Part shown: piece by piece, positions 46,974-56,114 of the stretch
Layout: each line of letters starts with the position of its first letter
Numbering within the stretch: the first letter of the stretch is position 1
Source: Caballeronia sp. TF1N1
GTDB taxonomy: Bacteria; Pseudomonadota; Gammaproteobacteria; Burkholderiales; Burkholderiaceae
Assembly (NCBI RefSeq): GCF_022878925.1
Contig: NZ_CP084630.1
Location: 62,001 to 126,000 of the forward strand
Reading direction: 5' to 3'
Length of the DNA stretch: 64,000 nt
Notes under the pieces: model-generated
What the model was told of the DNA's origin: nothing
Databases searched by the model: none
Seen by the model: the letters and a program-made list of their open reading frames with translations, nothing else
Made by a program: the position numbers and the translations under genes

Positions 46974-48719
46974 ATGGCAGACGTATCATCGATTGATACA
47001 GGTCGAGCAGCTCGCGACCTCTTGCACTCGCTTCGCTCGATTGTCGGCGAGCGCTATGTTCTGACCGATAAGCCGGCTACCCGTCGTTTCACTAGCGGAT
47101 TTCGCTTTGGCGACGGCCCGGCGCTTGCCGTCGTGCGACCCGGATCCTTACGCGAGATGTGGCGTGCCTTTTCAGCATGCGTACAGCAGAACGCAGTTGT
47201 AATAACGCAGGCTTCGAATACAGGGCTCACTGGCGGGTCCACACCGAATGGCGACGACTACGGTCGCAAGGTTGTGGTTATCAACACTACTCGGATTCGG
47301 CAGTTGCATCTCGTCCTCGGAGGAGAGCAGGTCGTCTGCTTGGCTGGAACAACGCTGGATCAGCTTGAGCGAGTCCTCAGGCCATTGCAACGCGAGCCGC
47401 ACTCTGTTATCGGGTCATCATGTATTGGCGCCTCCGTCATCGGTGGGATTTGCAATAACTCGGGAGGCTCACTAGTTCGACGTGGTCCTGCGTACACAGA
47501 GCTCGCGCTGTACGCGCGGGTCGACTTGAATGGACATATTGAGCTCGTGAACCATCTCGGGATTGACCTTGGAACTGAACCTGAGGAAATCTTGTCTCGC
47601 TTAGAGGCGGGGCACTTCGGCGAAGAGGATGTGCATTACACGGATGCAGCTGCCTCAGATAACACATACTCGGAGCACGTGCGGGATGTGAACGCGCCGA
47701 CGCCAGCCCGATATAATGCGGACCCACTTCGCCTGCATGAAGCAGCGGGTTGCGCTGGAAAGGTAATGGTTTTCGCGGTTCGTCTGGATACGTTCCCTTC
47801 AGAAAACGCGACCACAACCTATTACATTGGAACAAATGAAAAATCATATCTGACCGATGTTCGTCGTTACCTCCTTACAGGTTGCTCCACGATACCGATT
47901 GCCGGCGAATACCTTCATCGCGATGCCTACGACACGGCGGCAATATACGGCAAAGACCTGTTTCTTGCCATTAAACTTCTAGGGACGCGCAGGCTCCCCG
48001 CTCTATTCTCAGCGAAAAGTCGGTTCGACTCAGCCTTGGCTCGACTGGGTTTTGCAGGCGAAGGAACTTCTGACCGGTTACTTCAGTGGATGAGCCGGCT
48101 GATGCCTAATCACCTACCCGAACGAATGCAGGACATGCGACGGCGTTTTGAACATCATTTGATAGTCAAAGTCTCGGCTTCCTCTGCAAACCAAGTGCGC
48201 AAATTCTTGACATCGTCGTTGGAGCCCGCTAACGCCGAATTTTTTGAATGTACGGATGCCGAGGCCGGAAAAGCGTTCTTGCACCGATTCGTTGCGGCGA
48301 GTGCTGCAGTCCGATATCGCGCCGTCCACCGACGGGAAGTCGAAGACATCGTAGCGCTCGACATAGCTCTAAGAAGGAATGATAGGGACTGGCTTGAAAA
48401 CTTGCCTGAGAACCTCGACCAAAAATTTGTCTTAAAGCTTTACTATGGGCATTTTCTATGTCACGTGTTTCATCAAGACTACATCGTACGTAGAGGCGTG
48501 GATTGTGTTGCGACCGAGCATGAACTTCTGAGAATCTGCGACGCGCGAGGTGCTAAGTACCCGGCAGAGCATAACGTCGGCCATCTCTATCAGGCGGAAG
48601 ACGGTCTCGCGCAGTTCTATCGGAACCTTGACCCCTGCAATTGCTTGAATCCAGGCATTGGACAAACCTCGAAGTTCGCTAATTACAGAGAGCCGAACGC
48701 AACCGCGGTCGCCGAGTGA
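46974..48719 (+). CDS. Dld-type FAD-dependent (D-lactate) dehydrogenase
   Basis: A 581-residue flavoprotein matching quinone-dependent D-lactate dehydrogenase (Dld): FAD-binding region ALAVVRPGSLREMWRAFSACVQQNAVVITQASNTGLTGGSTP, SVIGSSCIGASVIGGICNNSGGSLVRRGPAYTELALYA, and the C-terminal membrane-binding/cap part (KFVLKLYYGHFLCHVFHQDYI; PAEHNVGHLYQA; DPCNCLNPGIG). It would oxidise a D-2-hydroxy acid and pass electrons to quinone at the inner membrane. The start is uncertain: ATG 46974 is used, with weak ribosome-site support; ATG 46920 is the alternative. Confidence 0.88.
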   Translation: MADVSSIDTGRAARDLLHSLRSIVGERYVLTDKPATRRFTSGFRFGDGPALAVVRPGSLREMWRAFSACVQQNAVVITQASNTGLTGGSTPNGDDYGRKVVVINTTRIRQLHLVLGGEQVVCLAGTTLDQLERVLRPLQREPHSVIGSSCIGASVIGGICNNSGGSLVRRGPAYTELALYARVDLNGHIELVNHLGIDLGTEPEEILSRLEAGHFGEEDVHYTDAAASDNTYSEHVRDVNAPTPARYNADPLRLHEAAGCAGKVMVFAVRLDTFPSENATTTYYIGTNEKSYLTDVRRYLLTGCSTIPIAGEYLHRDAYDTAAIYGKDLFLAIKLLGTRRLPALFSAKSRFDSALARLGFAGEGTSDRLLQWMSRLMPNHLPERMQDMRRRFEHHLIVKVSASSANQVRKFLTSSLEPANAEFFECTDAEAGKAFLHRFVAASAAVRYRAVHRREVEDIVALDIALRRNDRDWLENLPENLDQKFVLKLYYGHFLCHVFHQDYIVRRGVDCVATEHELLRICDARGAKYPAEHNVGHLYQAEDGLAQFYRNLDPCNCLNPGIGQTSKFANYREPNATAVAE

Positions 48720-49021
48720 ATCCGAATCGTCAATTCTGTCCGTGACCAATCGTCACAACCAATCTACGCAGGCCGAAGATGATTTGATTCGCAAATGGAC
48801 GAAAGCAGCTGGCAAATGAATCATCGCCGTGGCGTTCGACGGGTCGACGGCGCGATACTGGAAAATGGGGTGCGGTTCATGTAGGTTGCGGACGCAATCG
48901 TCGCTCTTAACGCCCCTCGAAGAAAGGTGTGCTCGTTTTAGCGCTTACGATAGATAGGATGCGCTTGCCATAAGCGGTTTGGGGGCGAGGTGCCTGGCTC
49001 AAGAAGTCGGACGAGCTCTAA
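48720..49021. other. Short intergenic stretch before IS5 copy 2
   Basis: About 300 bp with no gene or clear terminator. The last four bases (CTAA, 49018-49021) are the IS5 target duplication. Confidence 0.5.
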
Positions 49022-50355
49022 CAGGCTGTTGAAATATGCCTCAATGAACGTGGGCTCGATTATTCGGAAGAGCTAGCGCGTTGGAATGTTCCAAATAAAT
49101 TGACGCCGATTCTCCTTGATTCAGATGCCGCCGATGCCGCGTTCCTTCTCGCTTACTCTTTCAAGCTGCCTTAGCAGCAAGCGTTCGCATGCGAGTGAGG
49201 TTGTACGCCGCCTGAGTGAGCACGAAGAGCTGGTCGACTCGCTTCAGACCTCGATACATCGCCTGCCGAATTCTGCCAACGGTCTTTGCCCATCCGAACA
49301 CCTGCTCGATGCGTTTGCGTTTGCACTGACTGATTGCATAGCCTGGCCATCGTGTGGTTCGAGCGTCAATCGCGGAACCGCCCGCGCGTGCATCGTTTTG
49401 CGCCACGTGCGGTGTCACGTTGTTCTCGCGACACGTCGCCACGAAGCCCGCCGTATCGTAGTTCTTGTCAGCACCGACCGTTATGGTCGTACCGGCAAAT
49501 TGCGCAGCATCCGCAAGCATCTGCGCGGCCGCATCCCGTTCGGCCGTGCCATTGGCCTGCGTGACCTGTGCGTTGACCACGAGACCATGCCGATTATCGG
49601 TCAGCACGTGACCCATGTAACAAAGCACCGCGCCCGTGCCACGACTCTTGCGGAACAAGCGCGCCTGACTGTCCGTGCTGGATTCATGGGTGTCGTTGCT
49701 GCGTTTCTCGCCGCGCCAGTTCTCCTGCGAGCCGTCTCCGCCCTCAGGCGGCGAATCGTCATCCGACTTTGTCTTGGGCACGAAACTCTTGTGTCCCGCC
49801 CACGCCTGAATGAGCGTGCCGTCGACGCTGAAGTGCTCGCCCGACAGGTGACCTTGCACGCGCGCCGTCTCGACAGTCTCGTTGAACAAGCTGACCATGA
49901 CATCGTGGACCATCAGCCGGTCGCGGTTCTTGCTGAAGGTAGAGTGGTCCCAGACCGCATCATCCATCGCCAGTCCGACGAACCATCGAAACAGCATGTT
50001 GTAGGAGATTTGCTCCATCAGCATGCGTTCGCTGCGAATCGAATACAACACCTGCAACAACAGCGCGCGTATCAGTTTCTCCGGCGCGATGCTCGGGCGA
50101 CCGCCCTTGGCCTCGCTCTCGTACATGCGCGAAAACACCTCGTCCATGCGCCTGAGCGCCTCGTTCAGCCACAGGCGAATCGGTCGCAGCGGATGATTGG
50201 CCGGAACGAAATCGTCCAGTCTGGACATCGTGAACATCGATTCAGTGTAGCTGTCGGGGCCGCGCATCGCTTCTGTCTCTGTGTCGTCGAATTCTTTAAA
50301 TCAACGTCTCTCCCTTACGCACGGATGACCGCGCAAAGGGTATTTCAACAGCCTG
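49022..50355 (-). mobile_element. IS5-family element, copy 2 (complete)
   Basis: Complete 1334-bp element. Left terminal repeat CAGGCTGTTGAAATA, right terminal repeat TATTTCAACAGCCTG, flanked by a 4-bp duplication CTAA (49018-49021, 50356-50359), matching the YTAR target of the IS5 group. Same orientation as copy 1. Confidence 0.95.
49161..50267 (-). CDS. IS5-family transposase (copy 2)
   Basis: A 368-residue DDE transposase with the same translation as 574-1680 (SVDGTLIQAW, GADKNYDT, KRKRIEQVFGW). Both ends of this element are intact, so it is the likely active copy. Confidence 0.95.
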   Translation of the reverse strand: MRGPDSYTESMFTMSRLDDFVPANHPLRPIRLWLNEALRRMDEVFSRMYESEAKGGRPSIAPEKLIRALLLQVLYSIRSERMLMEQISYNMLFRWFVGLAMDDAVWDHSTFSKNRDRLMVHDVMVSLFNETVETARVQGHLSGEHFSVDGTLIQAWAGHKSFVPKTKSDDDSPPEGGDGSQENWRGEKRSNDTHESSTDSQARLFRKSRGTGAVLCYMGHVLTDNRHGLVVNAQVTQANGTAERDAAAQMLADAAQFAGTTITVGADKNYDTAGFVATCRENNVTPHVAQNDARAGGSAIDARTTRWPGYAISQCKRKRIEQVFGWAKTVGRIRQAMYRGLKRVDQLFVLTQAAYNLTRMRTLAAKAA

Positions 50356-50508
50356 CTAAGGCTGATCTTAGGTCGTGGCGTTGAAACACGAAAAGCAGTG
50401 ACGCCTTACGACGGCGTCAATGGGCAGAAGCGGGACTCCTTTGAACATCTTTAAAGAGGCCTAAAATTGGGCTCCTTAAACCAAAAGTTGATTAAGAGAT
50501 TAAGATGG

Positions 50509-50778
50509 CTATAACCGCGGTTGATTTTCATCCCATGGGAAGGCGAGACGATCACTGCACGCTTCGTCGATCAGTTGCATGCCATGGTCGAGCGAAGCGC
50601 GATAAACCAAGTCACAGCTTTCCCCTACCTCGAAAGTCAGAAGAGGCCAACTGAACCCGTCTAAGCTAACGATCTTAAGCGTCAACGCGCGCTCGTCAAC
50701 GGGAAGCAGTTCGATGATCAATCGATGCCCTCGATACCTTGCTTCCATAGGGATCTCGCCACGCCGGAGAAGATTCAT
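50509..50778 (-). CDS. Small hypothetical protein
   Basis: An 89-residue protein without a recognised family: MEARYRGHRLIIELLPVDERALTLKIVSLDGFSWPLLTFEVGES. The frame may start at ATG 50778 or ATG 50748; neither has a strong ribosome site. It lies in a region of decayed two-component genes. Confidence 0.45.
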   Translation of the reverse strand: MNLLRRGEIPMEARYRGHRLIIELLPVDERALTLKIVSLDGFSWPLLTFEVGESCDLVYRASLDHGMQLIDEACSDRLAFPWDENQPRL

Positions 50779-50810
50779 GATTCATTATAGGACTGGCGCG
50801 CACAAGCCTC

Positions 50811-51560
50811 TTACTGGAGGCTCGTCATAGAAGCCTGCACCAGCTCGGATTTATTATGAGCATGATGGTAGGCGATCGGCAGCACGACCATAAATGTTGT
50901 GCCGGATTCATGGTTGGACACGACTGATACAGACCCGCCGTGCACTCGGCAACTCCCTTGATGATGAAAAGACCGCGTCCAATGCCGTGGCTTTCTTATG
51001 CCCCGCCTCCCCATTGTTTGGGATGCGCTTGAGTGGATCAAAATCTGCCTGCGCATCCTAAGGAATGGTTTCGCCGAGGTTATGAACATCAAGCCTCACG
51101 CACCCATCTGCTTTTGATGCGCTCACCGTGACCGGGGCATTATGGTCGTCATGGTTGAGAGTAGTACTTATGAGATTGGAGATCACTTACTTGACTCGAA
51201 TCCGATCCCAGTGACCGTCTAGTCGATCACGTACGTCGAGTTCGATGGAGCGATGGAGCGCTTCGGTGAAATACACGCAGTTCTCCAACTGCATCGTTGC
51301 AAACGTCGCGTAATGACATCTTTTGGCTTCGAATTGAAAATTGCCCGCCCATACGTACTTGAGCAAAATCGAGCAGATCCGCAACAATCTTTTCCATCGC
51401 CTCAGCGCTGCTCAATATGTGCCCCGCCCAGCGCTTCGTTACGAATCAGGTAATGGGCGGACATAACGATGCCGCCGAGCGGATTGCGCAGATCATGCGC
51501 AATCATGCCGATTAGAATTTCTTGCGCACGAGCGGTGCGCGACGTCTACCACGCAATCGA
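50811..51560 (-). pseudogene. Degraded sensor histidine kinase
   Basis: Kinase motifs remain in order on the minus strand but in different frames. The H-box ILIGMIAHDLRNPLGGIVMS lies at about 51450-51530, the dimerisation helix LSSAEAMEKIVADLLDFAQVRMGGQFSI at about 51330-51415, and the end of the ATP-binding domain (VHGGSVSVVSNHESGTTFMVV) at about 50870-50945. Stops and frameshifts separate them, so no full kinase can be made. Its family is different from that of the intact kinase at 7798-8925. Confidence 0.75.
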
Positions 51561-51712
51561 CTCCGTGAGCGCTTGATCGATGGCTAATAGCTATGCCGGT
51601 CATAACTTCTGAACACTCCTCAAACAAGGTTCTTGAACGTCTAGCTAGGCATCGGTTTACCGTCTTAACATGCAACGCCGTTGGATAATTGCATGATCTT
51701 TCTAATGCGAGG

Positions 51713-52201
51713 TTACCGAACATGAAGAACTAGCCGCCGAAGCGCGAACAGACCGGCGAGCGTCATCCCCGTTCCAAGCCCTCGCTCGATTTGTTCAAAG
51801 GCACGCACAACAACGTCAAGGCGCGTCTCTCTAAGCTGACGGTCATGCTCGTTGACCACCGCTGTCGCAATTGCCATCTCATCCGTGCTCAATCCCCAAC
51901 CGCTTAAATTTCCCGACGCGAGGACGCCAGTAAGCGCAGCCTCGGCGGAGGCAAGGCTTCGCTCGTCGATCTCGCCGTGCCCGACCGCTGCGATCAATCC
52001 TGTTAAGGCCACGGCTTGCGCTAGGCAACGCAAAGTCGCCGCGTCGCCTTGCCCGGCACGGGCGACTTCAAGTGCCATGCGGACCTGGATCGAAATTTGT
52101 GCGACCGAATCCGGATCGAGCGGGAGATAAAGGACCTTCTTATGCCTTGCCGCTTTTGCCACGCTACGGATCGGTTTTCGCGACTTTGGTTTAGGCACCA
52201 T
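51713..52201 (-). CDS. Hypothetical protein
   Basis: A 162-residue protein of unknown family with a basic N-terminus (MVPKPKSRKPIRSVAKAARHKK) followed by helical Ala/Leu-rich sequence (AATLRCLAQAVALTGLIAAVGHGEIDERSLASAEAAL). The last 30 residues resemble a hydrophobic tail. ATG 52201 gives the longest frame. No operon partner; neighbours on both sides are pseudogenes. Confidence 0.5.
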   Translation of the reverse strand: MVPKPKSRKPIRSVAKAARHKKVLYLPLDPDSVAQISIQVRMALEVARAGQGDAATLRCLAQAVALTGLIAAVGHGEIDERSLASAEAALTGVLASGNLSGWGLSTDEMAIATAVVNEHDRQLRETRLDVVVRAFEQIERGLGTGMTLAGLFALRRLVLHVR

Positions 52202-52316
52202 TGGGCATTCGAGACAGAAGAGGATCGGGTATCAATCGGAGACAGCAAATCCCGTTCTCGATTGGCTTGAAGAATGCATGAGGCCCAAGTCGGATGTGTC
52301 GTTCCAAACTACTACG

Positions 52317-52540
52317 ATCAGAGATCGCTCGCGCTCCCGTCGGCGCCGAAGCATTGGCGGCCATACTTACCGGCGAAGGATAAAGCTCGTTCTCACTAAG
52401 GGCAGCGCCGTGTTCAATGCGCCGTCGGCCTGGGCGCCGCATGTCGTCGTGCTCGATATAGAAATGCCGATCAGCGACGTCTTCTCGAAGCGAAGCTTGG
52501 CCGGTTCGCCAAGCTGTCTTTTGCCAGTGACCCGTGTCAT
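52317..52540 (+). pseudogene. Degraded response-regulator receiver domain
   Basis: Plus-strand fragments of a CheY-like receiver in two frames: AEALAAILTGEG followed by a stop, then WAPHVVVLDIEMPISDVF, which contains the phosphoacceptor Asp motif (LDIEMP). With the kinase remnant at 50811-51560 it marks a lost two-component system. Confidence 0.55.
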
Positions 52541-52766
52541 TTGCGTCAGCTTCGTTTTGAAATACTTCAAAAAAGTTCCGCCCCACCATTTTTTCGCGAA
52601 GCAAGGAGGAGACATGAAGGAAGGCGTCGTTGACCGTAAGGATGGTCGCGCCGGCTGTAGGGGAGAGTAAGTAGCTCCATGCCCCGGCGGCGAGGCCTTT
52701 ACAACGCCACGTCGCATCCGCAGCACATCGAGCGCACCGTCAATATTTTGAATCTATCAATAATCT

Positions 52767-52795
52767 TATCCTGATAATCGTATAATATCGGGATA
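52767..52795 (+). promoter_or_regulatory. TATC/GATA dyad upstream of recombinase module
   Basis: TATCCTGATA (52767-52776) and TATCGGGATA (52786-52795) are inverted repeats with one mismatch and a 9-bp spacer, about 55 bp before the gene at 52850. Similar TATC repeats precede the other recombinase operon (11739-11764), suggesting related control. Confidence 0.45.
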
Positions 52796-52849
52796 GCGTT
52801 TCAGGGGTAGAATCGGCCCATTTCAAAACGCGTGAGAGGGCAGGGCCCC

Positions 52850-53572
52850 GTGGCACAAGACTTTCCGAGCGATTCCGGTGATCCGGACGATGGTGGTGAC
52901 TTCGGCGGCGACGGCTGGCTACGACGGTCGGGCGATCCGCGCGATCAAAATGATCGTTGGCCCGATGAAGCCCCCACGCCCGACGTCGCGCGCGTGGTCT
53001 TGAAGGTCGATGAATCCATCACGTTGAAACGCACCGCGGCCGCGGCGTGGCTCACCGCGCATGGTGACACCGTGCCCTTACTTCCAGTGAAGCCCACGCG
53101 CATGGAACTGGCCGTGGTCATCGCGCTCGCCGAGACCTACGGCGCACCGCTATATAAAGAGTCACGCTTCGTACCGGTGATCGACTTCATCGCCGATTAC
53201 GGCGCGGTGGTGTTCATCCAGCGCGTGATGTATGGTGCGCGCCCGGTGACCGATTTCGACGTCACCGCCTACGCCGCAGAAAACGCGCGGCTCGCGGACG
53301 CGGTGCGCGACGCGCGCGTGGCATTCGAGTTTCTCTGTGCGACCTGGCCCGAGGTGTTTCTCGCGCAAACTCACGCGGTGCTGGCCGGACTCGGCATACG
53401 GGTGCGGCCGCCGGAGGCGGATCTTGTCCCGCCGTTGAGCGATATCGAGGCTCAGCGTCACGGCGTCGACGAGCACCACCGCAAGAAAGGTGGCCACAAC
53501 GAAGGTGACCACAAGGACGGTGACGACGACGAAGGTAACGACGCAGATAGCGAGGAGGGCGGTGATGCCTGA
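52850..53572 (+). CDS. Hypothetical partner of recombinase, acidic/His tail
   Basis: A 240-residue protein with no recognised family. A Gly/Asp-rich N-terminus (GDPDDGGDFGGDGWLRR) leads to a globular middle (MELAVVIALAETYGAPLYKESRFVPVIDFIADYGAVVFIQRVMYGARPVTDFDVTAYA) and a highly charged tail of His, Asp, Glu and Lys (DEHHRKKGGHNEGDHKDGDD). GTG 52850 follows GAGAGGGCAGGG; GTG 52832 is the alternative. Its end overlaps the recombinase start by 8 bp, so the two are translated together. Confidence 0.65.
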   Translation: MAQDFPSDSGDPDDGGDFGGDGWLRRSGDPRDQNDRWPDEAPTPDVARVVLKVDESITLKRTAAAAWLTAHGDTVPLLPVKPTRMELAVVIALAETYGAPLYKESRFVPVIDFIADYGAVVFIQRVMYGARPVTDFDVTAYAAENARLADAVRDARVAFEFLCATWPEVFLAQTHAVLAGLGIRVRPPEADLVPPLSDIEAQRHGVDEHHRKKGGHNEGDHKDGDDDEGNDADSEEGGDA

Positions 53573-55556
53573 GCGTAAGTCGATGTCGAAAACGAACGTC
53601 TCACCGGTCGCTACGGTTGCGATCGAACGAGGCTTCACGACCAAGGATTTCACGGCGCTGCGCGCCTTCGTGCAGCGCATCGCGCCAGCGATCATCGCGC
53701 GCACCTACTACGACCCGGATGAAGACGCGCATGCGGCCACACCGGCCGCGATGGAACGGCACCTGAACGGCATGCTCGATTCGCTGGTACAGCTCGCGAT
53801 GGCGCACGGCTCGTCGGCGCTCGCCACGCACCTGCGCGCGTCAATTAAACAGCACGGTCGCCCGTTGCTCACCGCCGTGACTTTCCGGATGGTGACCGAA
53901 GCGGCGCAACTCGTGGCGGCCACCCCGCACGCGGATCACCCGATCGGTGCGTGGCTGCGTCCGCGCATCGCGCGCCGGCTGAAAGGGGAGGGCATCGCCA
54001 CGCTCGGCGAACTGTTGGCTTTCTGCAACCGGCGCGGCGCCAGCTGGTGGCGTTCGATTCCGCGCATCGGGCGCGGTCGGGCGCGGGCCATCGTGAGCTG
54101 GTTGCGGAAACACCAGGCGAAGCTGCAGCTCACGGTCGAGATCGATGTCGATTCGGAAGAGCGCGACGGCGTGCCGCTGGTCGCGGATGAACTCGTCGAA
54201 GTAGTCCCCGAGTATTACGCGGACCGGGGACCGCTTGGAACGTTACCGCGTCTTCGGCTCGCGCCGCTCGAACGCCTGTCGGTGCCGCACGCGTTGTCCG
54301 GCGCCGATGGCGAGAACCGGTCAAGTGCGTTCTGCTACATCCAGGCCAATCACGATCTCGATGCGGTGCGCGCGTATCTGAACCGCTACCGCGATCAGCC
54401 GAAGACGCTGCGCGCGTACACCAAGGAACTCGAGCGATTTTTACTGTGGGCGGTGGTGTTGCGCGGCAAGGCGCTGAGCGACCTGAAAGTCGACGATTGC
54501 GAGGCCTACAAGGATTTCCTGAAAAAGCCCGATCCGCGTTTCGTGGGCGAGCGCTTCGCGCGCCATTCGCCGCGGTGGCGTCCTTTTGCTGCATCCAAAT
54601 CGACTGCAACGGCGGATGGCTCGGCGGTGCTGCTGCCGGAGTCGCAGCGCTACGCGGTGCGACTCCTGCGCAGCGCGTTCGCGTGGCTCGTCGACGTGCG
54701 CTATCTGGCCGGCAACCCGTGGGTGGCAGTCAATGATCCGCCGATTATTCGGCGCGCGAACTCGATGAAGATCGACCGAGCGTTGCCGGCCGAGTTATGG
54801 CGCAAGCTCCGCGATGAACTCGACGTGCGATGTGCGGATCCGCTCGCCTCGCAATGGCGGGCGTTACGCGCGACGGTGCTGTTGATGGGCGATTCGGGAC
54901 TGCGTCGCGAAGAGGCCGCGTCGGCGCGCCGCGAGGGTCTGAAGCCGTCTGTCTACGGCACGCTCGATCGTCCGGTGTGGGAACTGACCATCGTGGGCAA
55001 GGGGCGTCGCGAGCGCACGGTGCCGGTGAGCCTTGCGACGCTCAGCGCGTTGCGTGCGCACTGGCAGGATCGAGCGCGGACTTTCGATGGCCGCTTCGAC
55101 GAAGAGAGCGTAGGCGAAAGGGATAGTCCGGATCCAACTGGCCCCTTGCTGGCGCCAATCATCATCCCGTGGACCGACGCGTCGCGTCGCCGCCACCGGC
55201 AAGCGCGAGTCGTCAACGCAGATGAACATACTTCTGCGGCCCTGACTGAAACCGGCTACACCGCCGATGGGCTCAACCGGCTAATCGGCCGGATGACCCA
55301 GACGCTCGTCGAAACGATGGATTCGCTGGACCTGGAGGAGCGCATGCGGCTGGGGCAGGTGAATGCGCATGCGTTTCGGCACACCTTCGGGACGCAATCC
55401 GTAGCGGACGATGTCCCGGTCGACGTCGTCCAAAAAGTGCTCGGTCACGTGTCGCTGCAGACCACGACCATCTACGTGCAGGCCGAAAAGCAGCGCGTCC
55501 TCGAGGAGGTGGCGCGCTACTACGCGGGGGTCGCCGTACGTCGGACGGCAACTTAA
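53565..55556 (+). CDS. Large tyrosine recombinase with DUF3701 domain
   Basis: A 663-residue phage-integrase-family protein. An N-terminal DUF3701-like domain (about 20-190; GFTTKDFTALRAFVQRIAPAIIARTYYDPDEDAH) is followed by a core-binding domain (AVRAYLNRYRDQPKTLRAYTKELERFLLW) and a catalytic domain with Arg in GDSGLRREEAASAR, Lys in VGKGRRERTVPV, H-x-x-R in HAFRHTFGTQS, His in LGHVSLQ and Tyr in TTIYVQAE. All catalytic residues are present. ATG 53565 has GGAGG upstream. Such proteins recur on Burkholderia plasmids and islands. Confidence 0.88.
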   Translation: MPERKSMSKTNVSPVATVAIERGFTTKDFTALRAFVQRIAPAIIARTYYDPDEDAHAATPAAMERHLNGMLDSLVQLAMAHGSSALATHLRASIKQHGRPLLTAVTFRMVTEAAQLVAATPHADHPIGAWLRPRIARRLKGEGIATLGELLAFCNRRGASWWRSIPRIGRGRARAIVSWLRKHQAKLQLTVEIDVDSEERDGVPLVADELVEVVPEYYADRGPLGTLPRLRLAPLERLSVPHALSGADGENRSSAFCYIQANHDLDAVRAYLNRYRDQPKTLRAYTKELERFLLWAVVLRGKALSDLKVDDCEAYKDFLKKPDPRFVGERFARHSPRWRPFAASKSTATADGSAVLLPESQRYAVRLLRSAFAWLVDVRYLAGNPWVAVNDPPIIRRANSMKIDRALPAELWRKLRDELDVRCADPLASQWRALRATVLLMGDSGLRREEAASARREGLKPSVYGTLDRPVWELTIVGKGRRERTVPVSLATLSALRAHWQDRARTFDGRFDEESVGERDSPDPTGPLLAPIIIPWTDASRRRHRQARVVNADEHTSAALTETGYTADGLNRLIGRMTQTLVETMDSLDLEERMRLGQVNAHAFRHTFGTQSVADDVPVDVVQKVLGHVSLQTTTIYVQAEKQRVLEEVARYYAGVAVRRTAT

Positions 55557-55637
55557 GCGTATCCCATCGACTGCGGTGCTTTGATACAGTGCGCAGCACT
55601 GGCCGGCGCACAGGGCGCCGACATTGAGGATAGGACG

Positions 55638-55964
55638 ATGACTGATAAAGAATTAAACCTGCGCGCGGGGTTCGCCGCGTTTGCCGATTCGAATCGTGTG
55701 GTGGCTGTGAACTTGGATACGTTCGATCCGTTGAACTCGCCCGAGGACCTGATCAAGCTGCTGGTGCAAACGGGCATCTCTTTTACGCCGCCTCGTGATG
55801 GCGAACTCGCTGCAGAAAACGGGACTGGGAGCGTCGAAGTGACAATCCAAAATGGCGACATCAATGCTGCGGCTGCGCGCGCGGCGTGTGAGCTCGCAGC
55901 AAGCTGGGTTGAGGATGACGATATGAAGTCGTGGCAGATTGCAACGGGACGGTTTTCGCGCTGA
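55638..55964 (+). CDS. Hypothetical protein
   Basis: A 108-residue acidic protein without a recognised domain (ELNLRAGFAAFADSNRVVAVNLDTFDPLNSPEDLIKLLVQTG). AGGATAGGA lies before ATG 55638. It follows the recombinase by 81 bp in the same direction. Function unknown. Confidence 0.55.
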   Translation: MTDKELNLRAGFAAFADSNRVVAVNLDTFDPLNSPEDLIKLLVQTGISFTPPRDGELAAENGTGSVEVTIQNGDINAAAARAACELAASWVEDDDMKSWQIATGRFSR

Positions 55965-56114
55965 GCAAAGGAAAAGGATCTGCGCAGTCTGTTTTACTAA
56001 ATCAAGACGGCGGGCAAAGCATCAAAACTGAGAATCCGACCCTTTATCGTGTGTGATAACCTTTCGACCAGCGATCGAAGACTCACGCTCAGCATCCAAG
56101 TACCGATACGACAC

